Source: Zygaena filipendulae (Eukaryota > Arthropoda > Insecta > Lepidoptera > Zygaenidae). From it: DNA of 64,000 bases. Positions 33,632-43,978 of the stretch are shown here, in pieces. The position numbers were made by a program, and so were the translations under genes. Numbering within the stretch: the stretch's first letter is position 1; every line of letters begins with the position of its first letter. The stretch covers positions 9,736,501 to 9,800,500 of the forward strand of contig OU015660.1 of assembly GCA_907165275.2 (NCBI GenBank), written 5' to 3'. The notes beneath the pieces are model-generated. The model had not been told where the DNA came from. It was given only the letters and a program-made list of their open reading frames with translations, and searched no databases.

Positions 33632-33867
33632 GGACGCAGATAAGCAATAACACGTTAACCCACAAACCAAAGTTATTGATTTAGAATGATTTATTGACAG
33701 TTAGAGATCGTTTTCTAGTTACGTGTATACCTTATGACATTGTTTAAATATGTAACTAAATATTGAACATAAAAAATGTTGGCACAAAATGGCGCTATAA
33801 TTTTAAAACTTTAATTTACTCAAAATTTCTCCAGTGTGGGTTAACACACTATTGCTTATCTATGTCC
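33632..33867 (+). mobile_element. GGACGCAGATAAGC MITE with 4-bp TSD (ATAT), forward
   Basis: GGACGCAGATAAGCAATAAC ... GTGTGGGTTAACACACTATT ... ATGTCC. ATAT is duplicated at 33628-33631 and 33868-33871. It lies 1.6 kb upstream of exon 3 and is inverted relative to copies at 36014-36790 downstream of that exon. Confidence 0.8.
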
Positions 33868-34117
33868 ATATAAGGGTTGGTGTTTCGATGGGGAAACGGC
33901 AACATTATCGTTTATTGTCATAATTGGGTAGGACTAAAGCTGTCTGTAATAATATTAGAGTTGCCACACTGCAGGCTAGCGGGGAGAGGTTTGTTTGTAT
34001 TAACAAACAGAAGTTATTATCTGCTGCTTTACAATTTAAGAAATTTAAAGCAACGCTTTTGTGAAAGCGATTTTTGTGTTTGTACCTATCTAACTTACAT
34101 TTTCGCTCAGCTGGACA

Positions 34118-34202
34118 AACTTAGGCTACTTTTATTTTAGAAAAAATTAGTTCCTGCGGGAATTCCGAAACCCACGCGGGTAAAACCGCGGAGCACAGCT
34201 AG
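34118..34202 (+). mobile_element. Helitron-like 3' half
   Basis: CTTAGGCTACTTTTATTTTA, TTCCTGCGGGAATTCCG and CACGCGGGTAAAACCGCGGA, then CTAG before G. Matches the 3' part of 33021-33337. Confidence 0.65.
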
Positions 34203-34297
34203 TGTAAAATATAATTTGCACGTACTATTATTAGTAACTGAAAATGCTTTACAAATTGAAATTTTGAAAACCAGTTCTGACAGTTATTCTCACTAAT

Positions 34298-34554
34298 TAA
34301 TAATCCACTTCACAACACACAGATCTACTTGATCCCACACTAAGCTATAAGCTTGTGTCGTGGAAACCAAGCAAACGTGGTATATACTACACATATTATT
34401 ACATATATATTATACTATAGATATATATATACACACCCAGACTGGAAAATGGAACCCTGTGTTCATCACACAAACTCCACCCCCACCGGGAATCGAACCC
34501 GGAACCTCTTGATAAGCGGGCAGGCATGGTGACCATTGCCTCAATCGGGTCGTC
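34298..34554 (-). mobile_element. tRNA-derived SINE (family S1), minus copy
   Basis: Box B complement GGAATCGAACC at 34489-34499 and the box A region near 34540. The body AAGCTTGTGTCGTGGAAACC and CAGACTGGAAAATGGAACCC matches 31814-32078 in reverse. The two copies lie 2.2 kb apart, in opposite orientation within one intron. Confidence 0.75.
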
Positions 34555-34590
34555 ATAAATAATGTAGGTAACTGGCTTTTTATAATATAA

Positions 34591-34890
34591 CTAGCTTTGC
34601 CCCGCGGTTTCACCCGCGCGAAAGGTTTTTATACAACCACTTTTTTTCCCGTGATCCGATTTCAATGAAACAAAGCCTATATGTAGCTCCAGGCTAAGCT
34701 TAATCTACCTGTGAAAACCGCATGACAATCCGTTCAGTAGATTCGGAGATTATCGCGAACAGACAGGCAGAAAAGATTTTAAAAAACCCTTTTTTTGTGG
34801 TTGGTTACTCTGCGTTTATCGTCCCCTATCAGTTTTTGTAAAAATATTCAATGTACAGAATCGCAGATTCTACTCTTTTATTATAGCAAT
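34591..34890 (-). mobile_element. Helitron-like element, body type B
   Basis: CTAGCTTTGCCCCGCGGTTT, CAATGAAACAAAGCCTATAT, GTAGCTCCAGGCTAAGC, GCATGACAATCCGTTCAGTA and GTGGTTGGTTACTCTGCG. Same body as 30980-31251. Confidence 0.7.
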
Positions 34891-34984
34891 AGATTTAACA
34901 GATTCAATAGCAAAATTTACCGTCATTTAAGATGATTTTGTCTGTAATGGAACCATCCGTTATTTAAATCGTGCCATAATAATA

Positions 34985-35330
34985 AGAAAGAAAGTAAGAA
35001 AGAAAGAAAAGGCATTTATTTGGACACAGAGACAACACAATTACAATTATTTTATACAAACGTGATTTAACAAAAAAAAAAGGTATATAGTTATATATAT
35101 GACAATATTATGAGAACAAATGGTGTTTGCGTGGTGCGTCCCCATGACCAAAACGGTCACTGCCTCAGCATGTTGCTATGAGTGCGGGCGCCGGGCACTC
35201 CTAGCGCTGATTTTCAGTCAGGACCGGAGGTTCACAAATATAAGATCATACGTAATATGTCACAGTCTACACGTACACATTCCGCTGTTTTTTTTTTGTT
35301 ACTTACATAATAAACGTACATAATAAATAT
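34985..35330 (-). mobile_element. LINE 3' end with (TTTC)n tail, minus strand
   Basis: The simple (GAAA)n run at 34985-35010 is the complement of a tail. It is followed by GGCATTTATTTGGACACAG and the GC-rich GAGTGCGGGCGCCGGGCACT. Part of the segment (GTCACAGTCTACACGTACAC to GTTACTTACATAATAAA, 35257-35325) recurs at 40364-40425. Confidence 0.55.
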
Positions 35331-35463
35331 TCTAACACATTCTACAATAACACTTCTATATGTTGTTTAGGAAAGGAAATCTCACAGAAAAAGTATAATT
35401 ATTATTATGTTTTATACCTAAAAATTTATAGGTGCAAAAGTAAAAAGTGTTTTTCTGTTACAG

Positions 35464-35589
35464 TCACTTTCTGGATTCTGGCACTGGATCACGATTTGCG
35501 TTTGGTCCGCGGGGAGCTGGCCTACGTTGCGCTCAGTGACCCAGCCGGCACCAAAGTCGCTATATGGGACCAGCTGTCGTTGGAAGAAG
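35464..35589 (+). CDS. A2M/TEP/CD109-like protein, exon for MG2 core
   Basis: Acceptor TGTTACAG, donor GTACGT. The split Ile (A+TC) and split Gly (G+GT) match the neighbouring exons exactly. Encodes TFWILALDHDLRLVRGELAY, then VALSDPAGTKVAIWDQLSLE. This matches the MG2 pattern fRv..lD..L.p...y..i.dP.Gn.i.qW. The exon is 126 nt with the same phase at both ends, so skipping it would preserve the frame and remove 42 residues of MG2. Inverted MITE copies lie on both sides of it. Confidence 0.9.
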
Positions 35590-35645
35590 GTACGTCTATC
35601 AAGTTAAGAGTGTTTTGGTGGGGTTTTTGACCTCCAGCTACCTCA

Positions 35646-35851
35646 TCTATACATATAAATAAAATTGAAGTGTGTTTGTAATTTCAAATTAACAGCTTTT
35701 CACTGAATGCATAGTATGAAAGTATCCGTAGGTAAATAATAATTCATAGAAAAGTCAATATTTTTAATTTTGTCTGTCTCTCTGTCTGTTTGTTCCCGCT
35801 AATCTTTGAAACAGTTGAACGGATTTTAACGGGATTTTCACTGGCAGCTAG
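35646..35851 (+). mobile_element. Helitron-like element ending early at CTAG
   Basis: A|TCTATACATATAAATAAAAT, CAGCTTTTCACTGAATGC, CTCTGTCTGTTTGTTCCCGC and GGGATTTTCACTGGCAG then CTAG|T. The usual CCGCGG hairpin end is absent. Either a 3' deletion joined to CTAG, or a chance CTAG at a truncation. Confidence 0.65.
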
Positions 35852-36130
35852 TTACTGAATAAAATTATGTTTTGTCAGAGAAAAAGATCAGTAGTACTTA
35901 AGTGGGAAAAATAATGTTTGGAGACATTATTTCGAACTTTTCTGGTCATAGTCAAAAAATAGGTCTATGCACTTAACGGTCTTTTAGTAAAAAAAACGGT
36001 AGTAGGTATAGATGGACATAGATAAGCAATAGTGTATTAACCCACACTGGAGAAATTCTAAGTAAATCGTGTTTTAAAATTATAGCGCTAATTTGTATCA
36101 AAAAAATTTTATGTTCAACATTTTATTAGA

Positions 36131-36433
36131 CTTCGTCACCATGTGAACGTCGAGGCCATCCAGCTCCTTGGCAACACTAATATAAAACGAAGACTAAAAA
36201 GGACAAAACCTTTTGAGTTAGTTTAGTGTATAGTGATAATGTATTTAGTGCTGTGAGTAATATTCCCCTTAATAGAGACAATAAGAAAAGTGTTATTGGA
36301 CACATTCTTAGCATAGTCTTGTTTAGAAGTTTAGGTCAAATTTAAAATACTTATTAGTCATTACTAGATTGGCTAGATTGTATTTTAATGATTTACCTCC
36401 TCAGGTATATCATCCAGGAAAAAAAGCATTTTA
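36131..36433. other. ~300-bp insertion of unknown type inside the split MITE
   Basis: Sequence from TAGACTTCGTCACCATG to TTTTATTGCTATTTAAGC has no counterpart in the other six MITE copies. No clear inverted ends, no tail and no ORF above noise. No second copy noticed. Confidence 0.5.
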
Positions 36434-36496
36434 TTGCTATTTAAGCAATGTATTAAGGTAAACACAGAATTGAAAAACGTTCTATAACTCTCAAAT

Positions 36497-36726
36497 GGAC
36501 ATAGATAAGCAATAGTGTATTAACCCACATTGGAGAAATTTCGAGTAAATCGTGTTTTAAAAGTATAGCGCCATTTTGTGTCAACATTTTTTATGTTCAA
36601 CATTTAGTTACATATTTATTTAATAAGGTAAACACATAATTAAAAAATGTTCCCCAATTCTCAATAAATTGTTCTGAATCAATAACTTAATTTTGTGGAT
36701 TAACATGTTATTGTTTATCTGCGTCC
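36497..36726 (-). mobile_element. GGACGCAGATAAGC MITE with TSD AAAT, nested
   Basis: GGACATAGATAAGCAATAG ... GTTTATCTGCGTCC. AAAT is duplicated at 36493-36496 and 36727-36730. It inserted into an older copy of its own family, so the family was active more than once. Confidence 0.8.
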
Positions 36727-37511
36727 AAATAAGCGTTCTGCATCAATAACTTTATTTTGTGGGTTAACATGTTATTGCTTATCGGCGCCCAGATAGGTCT
36801 ATATTATTTGAATGATATAGGTAGTATTATTGTCATTTATTGTTAGTTGAATAAATTCAAAAACATCAGAAATAGGTAAGTTGATACCATAGCCCGATAG
36901 ATTCAATCAGTGTGTACATTGTATTGAATAACTCAGGGTTCGAAATCGTTTTTTTTTATTGAGTACCATCGGGGTAATAGATTACACTCAAATAGAGGTG
37001 ACACAAGCAAAATAAACAAGACCAGACACGTCACCCGAAACTTACACTTAGGATAGCATGATGCGAATTCGAAACGTGCCGAGGTGGCAATGTCATTACC
37101 TCATAAAAGCTTTTTCATGTCGACGTGTCGTAAGTGAAAATCTCATAATATCTACCTATTCGATATCGAAAAAAAAAAATATAAACAAATAAATTTTCCC
37201 TTTTTTTGCAAAAATGACATTTCAAAGAGATGATCTATTCGTAAAAATATGTTTACAAGTTTCTTCTTATTACACTTTCAAAGTAATATAAGAGAGGTTC
37301 CTTGGTTAGATATCTATCAAGAAATATTATGTTTAAATCGCGCTTATCTCCAAACCGCCATCCTACAGGTACTGCGTTAGAAATAAGGAGGGCAGAGCTG
37401 TGATCTCGTATTCATTTTAATGACAGAAGGTATCATCAATGGCGTCTACTATTGGTTGATACTCTAAATCTAAGTTACCTTACCACTTAGCACTTACCAC
37501 TTTATTCATAA

Positions 37512-37716
37512 CTAGCTGTCCCCCGCCGTTTCTCCCGCGGTAATTTCGAAGTTCCCGTGGAAATTTCGGGATTAAAGTAGGTACCCTATATCCCTCAGGA
37601 CTACCGTAGCTTCCTAAAAGTGAAAGAATTTTCAAAATTGGTTCAGTAGATCCAGATGATCCAGAGATTACAACGTTACACTCACAAACTTAACCTCTCT
37701 ATAATATTAGTATAGA
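37512..37716 (-). mobile_element. Helitron-like non-autonomous element, full length (205 bp)
   Basis: CTAGCTGTCCCCCGCCGTTT, GGTAATTTCGAAGTTCCCG, CCCTCAGGACTACCGTAGC, ATTGGTTCAGTAGATCC, CAACGTTACACTCACAAAC and ATAATATTAGTATAGA before T. Intact ends; flanks A and T. Confidence 0.75.
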
Positions 37717-38199
37717 TGGTATAGATAATGATAGTTTCCCATTTCTCGAACATTCGATACCACTTAAGTATATTTAATTCTCTTCACCATTGAAGTAGAA
37801 CGTCAGAGTTATTTTTAATTAAAGTCAATAGTTAATTAAACTTTAACATCGTACCTACACAAAGTTTAATACAAAACGACTACAGATACCGAAACTAATT
37901 AATGGTTCTACAACGATCGCAACTTTGTTCCGACTTTGTATATAAGTAGGTAGGTACATATTATCTCTTAATAAAATATAAGCATTCCAAGTGCTTTATT
38001 TTGTGCTTCCGATCATTTAGATATTATGTGAAATAAGTTATTTTCTTTTTATTATTAAATATTACTTAAATTATAATATACGATATAACGTTATATTATA
38101 AATTTCAATTTGAAAACGTGAATTAGTCTTTTAAGACTAAAAAAAAAATTATTCAAAATTCAAATGAAATAAGTAAAACTTGAAGAGGTCACTTGCCTT

Positions 38200-38374
38200 A
38201 TTCCATATTCCCTGCGGTTTCCGCGAATTCCAAGATAAAAGTACTCTATGCCCTTCTCTCTACTCCTGACAACGTGTATGCAGAATTTCATGATAATCAG
38301 TTTAGCTGTCCAGGCGTGAAAGCGTAACAGACAGACAGACAGAGTTACTAGCACATTTGTAATATTAGTGGGGA
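38200..38374 (-). mobile_element. Helitron-like element, 3' end eroded
   Basis: CCTGCGGTTTCCGCGAATTC, AAAAGTACTCTATGCCC, CTGACAACGTGTATGCAG, GTCCAGGCGTGAAAGCGTAA, AGACAGACAGACAGAG and TTGTAATATTAGTGGGGA before T. Confidence 0.65.
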
Positions 38375-38822
38375 TTACACGTATTTTTCATATTTATTAG
38401 TACTTATTTGGTAAATATAATTTACAAAGAGAAACCTTTAATACAATAAATTCTTGTATTTGCGCTCTTTATGAGACTTTCTTTGGGATACGGGAATACT
38501 TCCTTCATACTTATATAATACGTAGGTACATAATAAATTTGATATTCAATATTTTTTCTTCTTATTCTTTTTTTATCAAAAAGTTAGTGCACCGATATTC
38601 GACACTTTCTATGTGAAAGCCTTTCCATGTCATCTCCGATGTCAACCCCCTGTCGAGTTTTGATAAATTAGTTTCACCCCCCATGCACGCGATTGACGTG
38701 ACTGACAAATACATCGCTTGGTAAGGTAGTACGATCAGAAACGGCAACATGTCATCACTTTTGAATCTTATAACAATTATTAGTAATCGAAAATGTTCAC
38801 ATATTTTCCATACTAACTGTAC

Positions 38823-38995
38823 ATCGGTTTCACCCGCATGAGTTTCGGAATTCCTGCAGCAACTCCCGATTTTCTTTAATAAAAACCTTCCCTGAAATTC
38901 CTCAAACATTTCAAGATAAAAATTAGTCATTTCGGTCCAGCCGTTTTTGAGTTTTAGCGAGAAAAACGAACAGCAATTCATTTTTATATATGTAT
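38823..38995 (-). mobile_element. Helitron-like element, body with ...CCAGCCGTTTTTGAG
   Basis: ATCGGTTTCACCCGCATGAG, TTTCGGAATTCCTGCAGC, CTTCCCTGAAATTCCTC, AGTCATTTCGGTCCAGCC and GCGAGAAAAACGAACAGC. Same body as 59697-59889. It accounts for most of a chance 139-codon minus-strand frame here. Confidence 0.6.
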
Positions 38996-39005
38996 ACGTA
39001 TAAAA

Positions 39006-39237
39006 CTAGCTGTACCGCGCGGTTTCAATAATTCCGCGATAATTTCTAAGTTACCTCGGAATTGTTCCATACAAACTTTGCAACTCCTTTTCATCCTCAC
39101 AGGGGCTGAAAAATCCTTTCTTATCTGCCTACTTCATACAAAGAACACACCCTCCAAGTTTCAGGTCTCTACGATCAGCGGTTTAGGCTGTGCGTTGATC
39201 GATTAGTCATTTAGGACAAAGCATTTTATATGTACGA
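39006..39237 (-). mobile_element. Helitron-like element, body type C
   Basis: CTAGCTGTACCGCGCGGTTT, CCATACAAACTTTGCAACTC, CTTTTCATCCTCACAGGGG, AGGTCTCTACGATCAGCGG, GTGCGTTGATCGATTAG and GACAAAGCATTTTATATG, with GA at 39236-39237. Same body as 43979-44216 in the other strand. Confidence 0.7.
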
Positions 39238-40944
39238 ATATGTTTTTTTTTGTAAGCATAGATATTACGTAGACGCGCGTTTTTTGAAAAAAATCCGAGA
39301 AAAGTAATATTATACATTCAAATAGCTTACGAAGCAGCAGGAAGGTCTAACTTAGCGCAATTAATAAAGCCATAATATTGTTTGAAAATTTCCGAAAGAA
39401 TCCATTTATTGTGTTAACAATGAAAAGTATTTGGAATTTAATTCAGAATCATCGTCCTTAAACAAACCCTTAGTAATTTGGGTTGGAACTTGGAAGCAAG
39501 ATAGTACCTAACGAGTAGGTAAGAGTTATGTAAAACAAATGAAACGTCGGAAGTTTGTTGTTTTTAATGTTACAAGAAACTCTCTGTGAAAATTCTCAAA
39601 TTACTCAAATTATATTGTATTCTAAGTTAAAATTGAAATTATTAGCATTCTTCACTCTGCTCGTGTTCGGAATGAAGCAAACTTTTGAAATATACCGGAA
39701 ACTAAAAATAACATTTACAGAATAATAAACAACGAACCTTAAAATCATCATAGAAAAAAAACTTATCTACATATAGCCGAATGTAGAACCTCCCCCTTTT
39801 TGGAAGTCGGTTAAAAGTAGAGTTTAGGTACCTATACTCGTATTTTCACATATTCTACTAATGAAATGATGAAATGAAATGAAAATAATATATAAAATAT
39901 CTTATAGAAGATGTAGCGGGTGGCGTTAGTTTCACCGTTATACCTAAAGGACTTTAACTCTCTTTTACTAGCACATATACACACACACATACAGTAATTT
40001 GTAGAAATGTATCAGAGGGGCCATTATGTAACTTTTGTTTCTATCATTTTTAGTTCAGTCAATCAAAAACATGGCGGTTTTGTGAGTAAAATATGCAACT
40101 TTTGACACCTCCAATATCCAGCAATCATCGAAAATAAACATACTTCAAAATTTGAAGCTCTCTAAACATGATTAATTAATCACAAAATCGCTATTTTTCT
40201 GGTTGAAACTGCAATATGATAGCAACAAAATTTACATAATTGCCCTGCAGATCTATTTATTTTCAATAGGTAATATAAAATTTTAAAATCAATTATTATC
40301 AATACGAAGTAAAAACTTATGTTTCCTTGATAAGTAAGTATATAATATAGTAGTGTACATATTATGTCACAGTATACACGCACACATTCCACTGTTTTTT
40401 TTTTTGTTACTTACATAGTAAAATCAACAACCTATCGCTATCAATTCCACGCCGACGCGAAACCTTTTATACCTACTTAATAAAAAAAAATCGGGCTACG
40501 GCGCCAACAACTATTTACAAAAAGGGTTCCCGCAAAAAACGTGGGACATTGAAATACTTTCCACCTTCCGTCTATCACAACGACCGAGTTAACTAGCTCG
40601 ACCTATAGATTTCCCTCCGCCCCTTCAGCCCTTTTTATTGGGTAAAGTGGATTCTTTTTTTCGTCACTCTATTTGGATTATGACTGATCGCTTCATAAAA
40701 ATACCTAATTCTTTAGCATCGATCGAACAAAAATCCAACGTGATTAATGATGTAAGATTGTTTTGATTACAAAGTGTCTCTTGGAGACTTTCGGGACAAG
40801 TTCGTACCGCGTGGCTTGTTATCAATTCGTGATGAATTGCTGCAAATTACTATTGAACGTAAACTTTAAGGATTCGCTAACTAAAAAAAGGAATATGCTT
40901 AAAACCACACGTCAGAAGTGAAACCTTCTTTATATCTATATATT

Positions 40945-41191
40945 AAAAAAAAATTATTGCTATTCATTTGTCTCGCTAAAACTCCAGAGTGGTTTGACCC
41001 ATTTCGATAATTTCTATCTTGAAATATTTGTGGATGTTCAGAGAAGGTTTGAACGGTGAGAAGTTCGGATTTCCTGTGGGAATTCCGAAACTGACGCGGT
41101 GAATCTCCGAAACGGCTGGACTGATTTTGACTGAATGAAAGTTCATTGCTTTATTACTAAGTACTACTACATAACTGTAGGGCACGGCTAG
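40945..41191 (+). mobile_element. Helitron-like element, rearranged
   Basis: CGCTAAAACTCCAGAGTGG, TTTCCTGTGGGAATTCCG, ACTGACGCGGTGAATCTCCG, AACGGCTGGACTGATTTTG and GGGCACGG then CTAG before T. Block order is permuted relative to the family, implying internal rearrangement. Confidence 0.5.
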
Positions 41192-41944
41192 TCTTAAGAT
41201 ATTATTATATATTATATTATATACTATTTACATTCATACTACTCGCACGTCATATCCTATAGAATATAGATGTAGGTGGTTGTATCTTTTTATAGTAAGT
41301 ATCTTCAAATCGCACCGATGCCAAAGAAGTTTTCACTTCGACAACCCTTTGACTTTTGTCAAGATTAAAATTCAACGAAATTATCATTCATTGCGGATTA
41401 CGATTGTTTCAACTGACTGACTGAAAAACACGAAAACACGAGGGGAATCCTTAGTAGGTCATAACTCGGACGAGGCGTCGCGACTCATGACTCTGTCGCA
41501 CTCTGAGTGAGGTCGGAGTCGCGCTTTGATTAATTATATCGTACGACCCTCTTAAAAGTCACGTGTCATAAAAGGAGTCGGCAAAAACTTGAGCAGTGGA
41601 AACATGCTCCGCTCCCTTCGTCTGCTCCATCATATTTCATTTCTTGTTAGTTGGCTGGAGTGCGTAGATGCTATGTGCTTTTTTATTTCTTGAAACTTAT
41701 GCAACTATATTAGCTTTGCTCGTGATTTCATTCGTGCGGTCTTAAGTTTTTCAATGGAAATGGATTTTTTTCTGGATATTTTTCAAAGTCGGAAAAAAAA
41801 ATCTGCGAGTTTAAAATCTATTGCATTCGAAAATGATTGTTTAATTAATATAGGCACATATATTATAGGTACGAAAATTGGAGACAACTTGATTCTCTTC
41901 ATTGGTGACTTCATGTCATCCACACCACGTTATATAACATATAG

Positions 41945-42496
41945 ACCCTACTAATATCATAATCGCGAAAGTTTGTAAGAATGGATGGATGGATTTTTGT
42001 TACTCTTTCACGCAGAAACTACTGATGGATTTAAATGAAACTTTACAATATGAAAATGAAAATGAAAAATGCTTATATTTGGTTAAATAATTGTTCTTAA
42101 CCTATGCCTAGGCACCTAAACCATAATGTACCTACACTAATGCGCAAATCACATTGCAACACCACAAAGGTAGGATAGGAATGAGTTGGTGACCTGGGTT
42201 CTAAACTAAGTAAACTTGTATCATAGAACCCATAATATAGCTTATACATCAGATAAACACATAGGGTACTTTCTATCCCGGAATTCCCGCGGGAACTCTG
42301 AAATTATCGCGGGTGGAACCGCGGGGCACAACTAGAGTGCGCGCAAGATAAGTCTGCGCGCTGCTGGTGGCGCTACTGGTAGTGAAAAGTAACCAAATAC
42401 ACTGCACACTGCACAGGTACGGTACACTGCAGGCGGCCAACGATTAGTTTCGATTTTAGCCGCGCGCGCTTTAGACTTATCTTGCGCGCACTCTAG
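41945..42496 (+). mobile_element. Helitron-like element interrupted by two insertions
   Basis: Opens CCCTACTAATATCATAATCG, GAAACTACTGATGG. It is interrupted at about 42050-42250 by a segment with an (AAAATG)n end (LINE or SINE tail, minus strand). It resumes ACATAGGGTACTTTCTATCC, GGAATTCCCGCGGGAACTC, GGTGGAACCGCGGGGCAC and CTA at 42332-42334. A MITE splits the terminal CTAG; the final G is at 42496, followed by T. Confidence 0.7.
42335..42493. mobile_element. 159-bp MITE with perfect 21-bp TIR, TA-duplicated
   Basis: TIR GAGTGCGCGCAAGATAAG... at 42335-42355 is exactly complementary to 42473-42493. TA flanks both ends (42333-42334, 42494-42495). The interior is GC-rich and unrelated to other repeats here. 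It inserted into the TA of the Helitron-like CTAG terminus, only 75 bp before an exon. The right end is 77 nt from the next acceptor. Confidence 0.85.
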
Positions 42497-42570
42497 TATT
42501 ATCATATAGCCGGTCTGACCCTCCGTATTAGATGTTTCCAATCATAATCTTTCGTATACTTGGTGTACAG

Positions 42571-42794
42571 GTGTTCGTAAGCTAACAGCGATACTGGCGG
42601 TGGGTGCCCGTTGCGGCACGTGGCGGATCGAGGCCCGTTGTGGCGGCAGCTCTGCGCGGGTCGAGCTCGTCGTGGCGGCTGGTGACGGCGGCACAGCAGC
42701 CGCCGCTCCCGCCGCCGAGCAGCACTACGTCGAGTTGCGGTTCGCGGACAGCATGCGGAGGCGGTACAAACCTGGACTGCCCTTTGTCGGCCGG
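42571..42794 (+). CDS. A2M/TEP/CD109-like protein, exon joining end of MG2 to MG4-like start
   Basis: Acceptor GGTGTACAG, donor GTGAGT, ends in phase 0. Encodes VRKLTAILAVGARCGTWRIE (the closing '..GtW.I' strand of MG2), an Ala/Gly-rich linker (AGDGGTAAAAPAAEQ), then HYVELRFADSMRRRYKPGLP and FVGR. RYKPGLPFVGRV, completed by the next exon, corresponds to the 'yfKPG.Pf.g.v' opening of MG4. In A2M and TEP proteins an MG3 of about 100 residues with a YVLPkFeV motif normally lies between. Here the two are about 20 residues apart within one exon, so MG3 is apparently missing. The exon is far more GC-rich than the introns around it. Confidence 0.88.
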
Positions 42795-42853
42795 GTGAGT
42801 TTTTTTTTTTAATTGAGAACGGGTCAAAGTTTAACCACAGCTGCTCTCTTATA

Positions 42854-43339
42854 CAACGTGTTAATGAATTAACTGAAAACTAGAAAGTAGTGTGCTCAGA
42901 ATCGACAAGCGAATCGATTGCACTATGTTTGAATATAGGTTATATTTTTTCATTTTTACTAATAGCCCATGTCTAAATTATTTATAATACAATAATTGGC
43001 GCGTACGCCGCCCGCAGCAAAAAAATTCGAACCGGTAGGCGCGAGCGGAGCGCTTGGAATTTCGTAGATAGGTCACCTCCAAACTAATGTTGAATAACTT
43101 TTAAAGCATATTATCTCTCGTACATGCTGTGGCGACCTATAATTGAGGCAGCGCCATAATTTTTTCATTATAACATCCTATATTGTATCACTACCAATGT
43201 TACGGTGTATGCTTTGTTGGTCGTTCTTTTCAATAAATAAATAAATAATTTTTTTCGACATAAAATATATTTTAATCATATTATTGTTTATTTTTTTAAA
43301 TGGGTGTATCAGGTTTTCAGTTAATTCATTAACACGTTG
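42854..43339 (-). mobile_element. CAACGTGTTAATGAATT MITE, inverted copy with insertion
   Basis: Same TIRs and TA flanks as 25615-25964, in opposite orientation (GCAATCGATTCGCTTG... reads inverted). About 137 bp at 43109-43246 is absent from the other copy. It reads TGCTGTGGCGACCTATAATT ... TTTCAATAAATAAATAAATA and looks like a retroposed LINE/SINE 3' end with an (AATA)n tail. Confidence 0.75.
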
Positions 43340-43978
43340 TAAAGTTACACACAGCTATTTTCGTTTGATTTTTATTAATTTAATCTTTAAGTTATCCATA
43401 GGAGTTTACAGTTATGGTCCTTACAAACGTCACCCTTTAGATATTTCGTTTGAATAGAAATCGATAGTGCCCTGAATGTATAAGTAAATTCTTTTTTACA
43501 GAAATTCTGTAATATTCAAACTTGATATCAAAAAGTTTGACGGTTTCCAATTTGTTTTTTATACATTACCTATATTGAAATACTCCAAAATTATTATTAA
43601 AATCAGTATTAACCCCCTATTTTATATTAGGTATATATTTATTACTGTCTTGCTACATTCACTTCTCAAAAAAACTAGATATTATGTACCCTTGGTGCCT
43701 TGAACTTTTTTTTTAACATAAGTTTCAAAAGGAAATAGGAATGTTTTTCGCCATAAGGAATCGAGGCCCGTAGATAAAAGGGTTTCCGTTCACTATTGAA
43801 GTTTGTCAAAAGTATAATGTGCTAGTACGAAAATCGAAACTAAGATAGATAAACACATGAAAGACCTTCAAATAGACATTCCATAGATATTTACTTGATA
43901 CCTATAATAATATTCGTGGTACAGTACTATTTTAAGCGATATGAATTGATATTACTTACATATTGTAATCAGATTCAA

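Larger units (their letters stand above)
30603..35463 (+). other. Intron of the A2M-like gene, 4.9 kb
   Basis: Donor GTGAGT, acceptor TTCTGTTACAG. Almost filled by repeats: Helitron-like copies (30980-31251, 31678-31779, 32089-32240, 32595-32758, 33021-33337, 34118-34202, 34591-34890), two SINEs (31814-32078, 34298-34554), a MITE (33632-33867) and a LINE 3' end (34985-35330). Nothing recognisable at about 31255-31670, 32245-32590 and 32760-33020. Confidence 0.75.
36014..36790 (-). mobile_element. GGACGCAGATAAGC MITE with TSD AGAT, split by two insertions
   Basis: Outer copy in reverse orientation. The first part, GGACATAGATAAGCAATAG to about 36130, is interrupted by ~300 bp of unrelated sequence (36131-36433). 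It resumes at AGCAATGTATTAAGG to 36496, is interrupted again by a complete second copy (36497-36726), and ends GTTATTGCTTATCGGCGCCC at 36790. AGAT flanks both outer ends (36010-36013, 36791-36794), which confirms that the pieces are one insertion. Confidence 0.75.
35590..42570 (+). other. Intron of the A2M-like gene, 7.0 kb
   Basis: Donor GTACGT, acceptor TGGTGTACAG. Repeats annotated: 35646-35851, 36014-36790 (nested MITEs), 37512-37716, 38200-38374, 38823-38995, 39006-39237, 40945-41191 and 41945-42496. Stretches without a recognised feature: about 36795-37510, 37720-38195, 39240-40360 and 40430-40940. The duplicated LINE-tail segment is at 40364-40425. The 41195-41940 stretch is also unremarkable. 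Confidence 0.75.

Noticed and set aside
38562..38981. Longest minus-strand open frame in the window (139 codons)
   Set aside because: Much of it overlaps the Helitron-like copy at 38823-38995, and the rest shows no domain, codon bias or splice context.
42582..42827. 81-codon minus-strand frame and 64-codon alternative plus frame
   Set aside because: They are shadows caused by the high GC content of exon 42571-42794.
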